Source: an uncultured Treponema sp.
GTDB lineage: Bacteria > Spirochaetota > Spirochaetia > Treponematales > Treponemataceae
Assembly: GCA_949299755.1 (NCBI GenBank)
Contig: CASGBA010000006.1
Location: 215,256-279,255, forward strand
Length of the DNA: 64,000 nt
Reading direction: 5' to 3'
Each line of letters opens with the position of its first letter. Position 1 is the stretch's first letter. Below are positions 63,085-64,000 of the stretch, piece after piece. Position numbers and translations under genes: made by a program. The notes under the pieces were generated by a model that had not been told where the DNA came from, did not search any database, and saw only the letters and a program-made list of their open reading frames with translations.

Positions 63085-63909
63085 TCACGGGGATGTATAT
63101 TCCGCATAAGCATAGGCGTTGTGGTTATGGATGCTTTCAAAATTCTCAGCTTCCACACTGAACCATTTGAAAGGCTTTTCCGCTATGGGCGGGGTCAGGG
63201 AAACCGCGTTTTTCAAACCGGAATACACTTCCCGCACCAAGTCTTCCACGAACCTGGGGTTATCATAGGCATGTTCCGTGACGAACTTTTCATCCTTCCG
63301 CTTTAAAACCGAATAAAGGCCGGAAGAGGCGCAGGATTCCACAAAGGATATAATGTCCTCTATCCAGAAAAAGCCGGTGTTCCTGACCCGGACACGCACA
63401 CGGCCCCGCTGGTTGTGGGCACCGTACTTACTTATGGCCTTTGAGCAGGGGCACACGGTTGTCACCGGAACCTCCACGGAAACAGTGAAAACCCGTTTCA
63501 CCTGTTCCGGCGAAGAAGATTCCCGGCGGAAAACCTCGCCCTCATAACTGCAGTTATAGCACATAAGCCCCGGCTGGCCGCTTACAGGCGCGTTTTTTTC
63601 CAGGAAAAAGGGAAATGCGATGGAACCGAAGGCCCTTTCCGCATCAAGCCTGTCCATTATTTCTTCCAGCATGGCAAGAAACCGTTTCATGGATAAATCC
63701 TTCCTATAAGAATGGAAAATTTCTATGAAACGGCTCATGTGGGTGCCTTTAAAATGCCGGGGAAGATTCACAAAAAGATCCGCCGATGCCGTGGTTGTCT
63801 GCATCCCATGGGCTTTGTCCAGGACATCAACAGGATAGCGCAAGCCGGTGACCCCCACCTTTTGCAGCGGAATGCTGCGGTCGGCGGGTTCGTTCTGAAC
63901 ATCCCGCAT
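63085..63909 (-). CDS. folE2: GTP cyclohydrolase I type IB (FolE2)
   Basis: This is 274 residues. It converts GTP to dihydroneopterin triphosphate at the head of folate and queuosine synthesis. VPVTTVCPCSKAISKYGAHN holds the metal-binding Cys of FolE2, and GLRYPVDVLD and TASADLFVNLP are further family motifs. The ATG shares its A with the folD stop (TAATG), so the two folate genes are coupled. The window also holds queH, the last enzyme of queuosine synthesis, though far away. Confidence 0.93.
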   Translation of the reverse strand: MRDVQNEPADRSIPLQKVGVTGLRYPVDVLDKAHGMQTTTASADLFVNLPRHFKGTHMSRFIEIFHSYRKDLSMKRFLAMLEEIMDRLDAERAFGSIAFPFFLEKNAPVSGQPGLMCYNCSYEGEVFRRESSSPEQVKRVFTVSVEVPVTTVCPCSKAISKYGAHNQRGRVRVRVRNTGFFWIEDIISFVESCASSGLYSVLKRKDEKFVTEHAYDNPRFVEDLVREVYSGLKNAVSLTPPIAEKPFKWFSVEAENFESIHNHNAYAYAEYTSP

Positions 63910-64000
63910 TAAAACCGGACTTTGTCAAAGCCGCAGGAAAGGCAGGCGGCTTCCAGGGTATTGTGCATGAGCATGGCGATTGTCATCGGCCCGACGCCGC
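63909..64000 (-). CDS. folD: C-terminal end of FolD (partial)
   Basis: The minus-strand frame entering from the right edge reads GVGPMTIAMLMHNTLEAA and stops after about 29 residues. PGGVGPMTIAML is the conserved C-terminal signature of methylenetetrahydrofolate dehydrogenase/cyclohydrolase. The rest of the gene lies outside the window. It is coupled to folE2 downstream. Confidence 0.88.
   Translation of the reverse strand, partial: GVGPMTIAMLMHNTLEAACLSCGFDKVRF

Noticed and set aside
1..64000. CRISPR array, prophage, insertion sequences or rRNA genes
   Set aside because: No regularly spaced repeats, phage genes, transposases or rRNA-like sequence were seen.

Overview
The window reads as chromosomal core DNA of a spirochaete of the family Treponemataceae. 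The evidence is gene content and gene order: a cytoplasmic filament protein CfpA gene beside a PPDK-family gene on one side and a von Willebrand A/pallilysin-type pair on the other; a cyclic-nucleotide protein, murB, cysS, ECF sigma run; and a sigma factor, groES, TPR, nusB, SurA-like, alaS run. As far as I remember, these orders match Treponema pallidum (TP0746-TP0751, TP0089-TP0093, TP1012-TP1017). Composition is even, coding density is high, and I see no IS element, prophage or CRISPR array.

Layout. 1-3000: the end of an outer-membrane-type protein, tRNA-Lys, the recX-rpsI-rplM cluster and two small membrane proteins. 3100-7130: a complete potABCD polyamine ABC importer. 7150-13070: an envelope and quality-control stretch (Holl-type nuclease-like protein, M15 peptidase, RqcH, SpoIIE-type phosphatase, an exported protein, a DUF3784-like protein). 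13100-18850: recO, thymidine phosphorylase, recJ, an M23 peptidase and rpsU. 18900-23630: a PilZ protein, a TPR protein, DUF192, an exported protein and a double cyclic-nucleotide-binding protein. 23700-30070: murB and cysS (divergent), ECF sigma and anti-sigma, a transglutaminase-like protein and UMP kinase. 30070-44010: glucosaminidase lipoprotein, radC, cardiolipin synthase, PPi-dependent phosphofructokinase, a DHH phosphoesterase, queH, a phosphodiester glycosidase lipoprotein, dnaE, yggT and recG. 44040-50930: a sigma-70 factor, an orphan groES, a TPR protein, nusB, a SurA-like chaperone and alaS. 51100-60160: a PPDK-like protein, an HPr-like protein, CfpA, a vWA protein and a pallilysin-type protein. 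60200-64000: SPOR, LapA-like, miaB, folE2 and the end of folD.

The most interesting locus is 51.1-57.3 kb. The PPDK-like protein keeps its phosphohistidine and PEP/pyruvate domains, but its nucleotide-binding domain looks worn. It sits next to a protein ending in a recognisable HPr-like fold that lacks the normal phosphorylation motif, and next to the filament protein CfpA. These three proteins, and the PPi-dependent phosphofructokinase at 33.1 kb, carry histone-H1-like basic low-complexity segments. Together this suggests a PTS-like or metabolic assembly associated with the cytoplasmic filament; the association is inference.

A second theme is translation without leaders. For six genes (rqcH, the DUF3784-like gene, recO, dnaE, alaS and the vWA gene) a good -10 hexamer ends 5-9 bases before an ATG that has no Shine-Dalgarno sequence.
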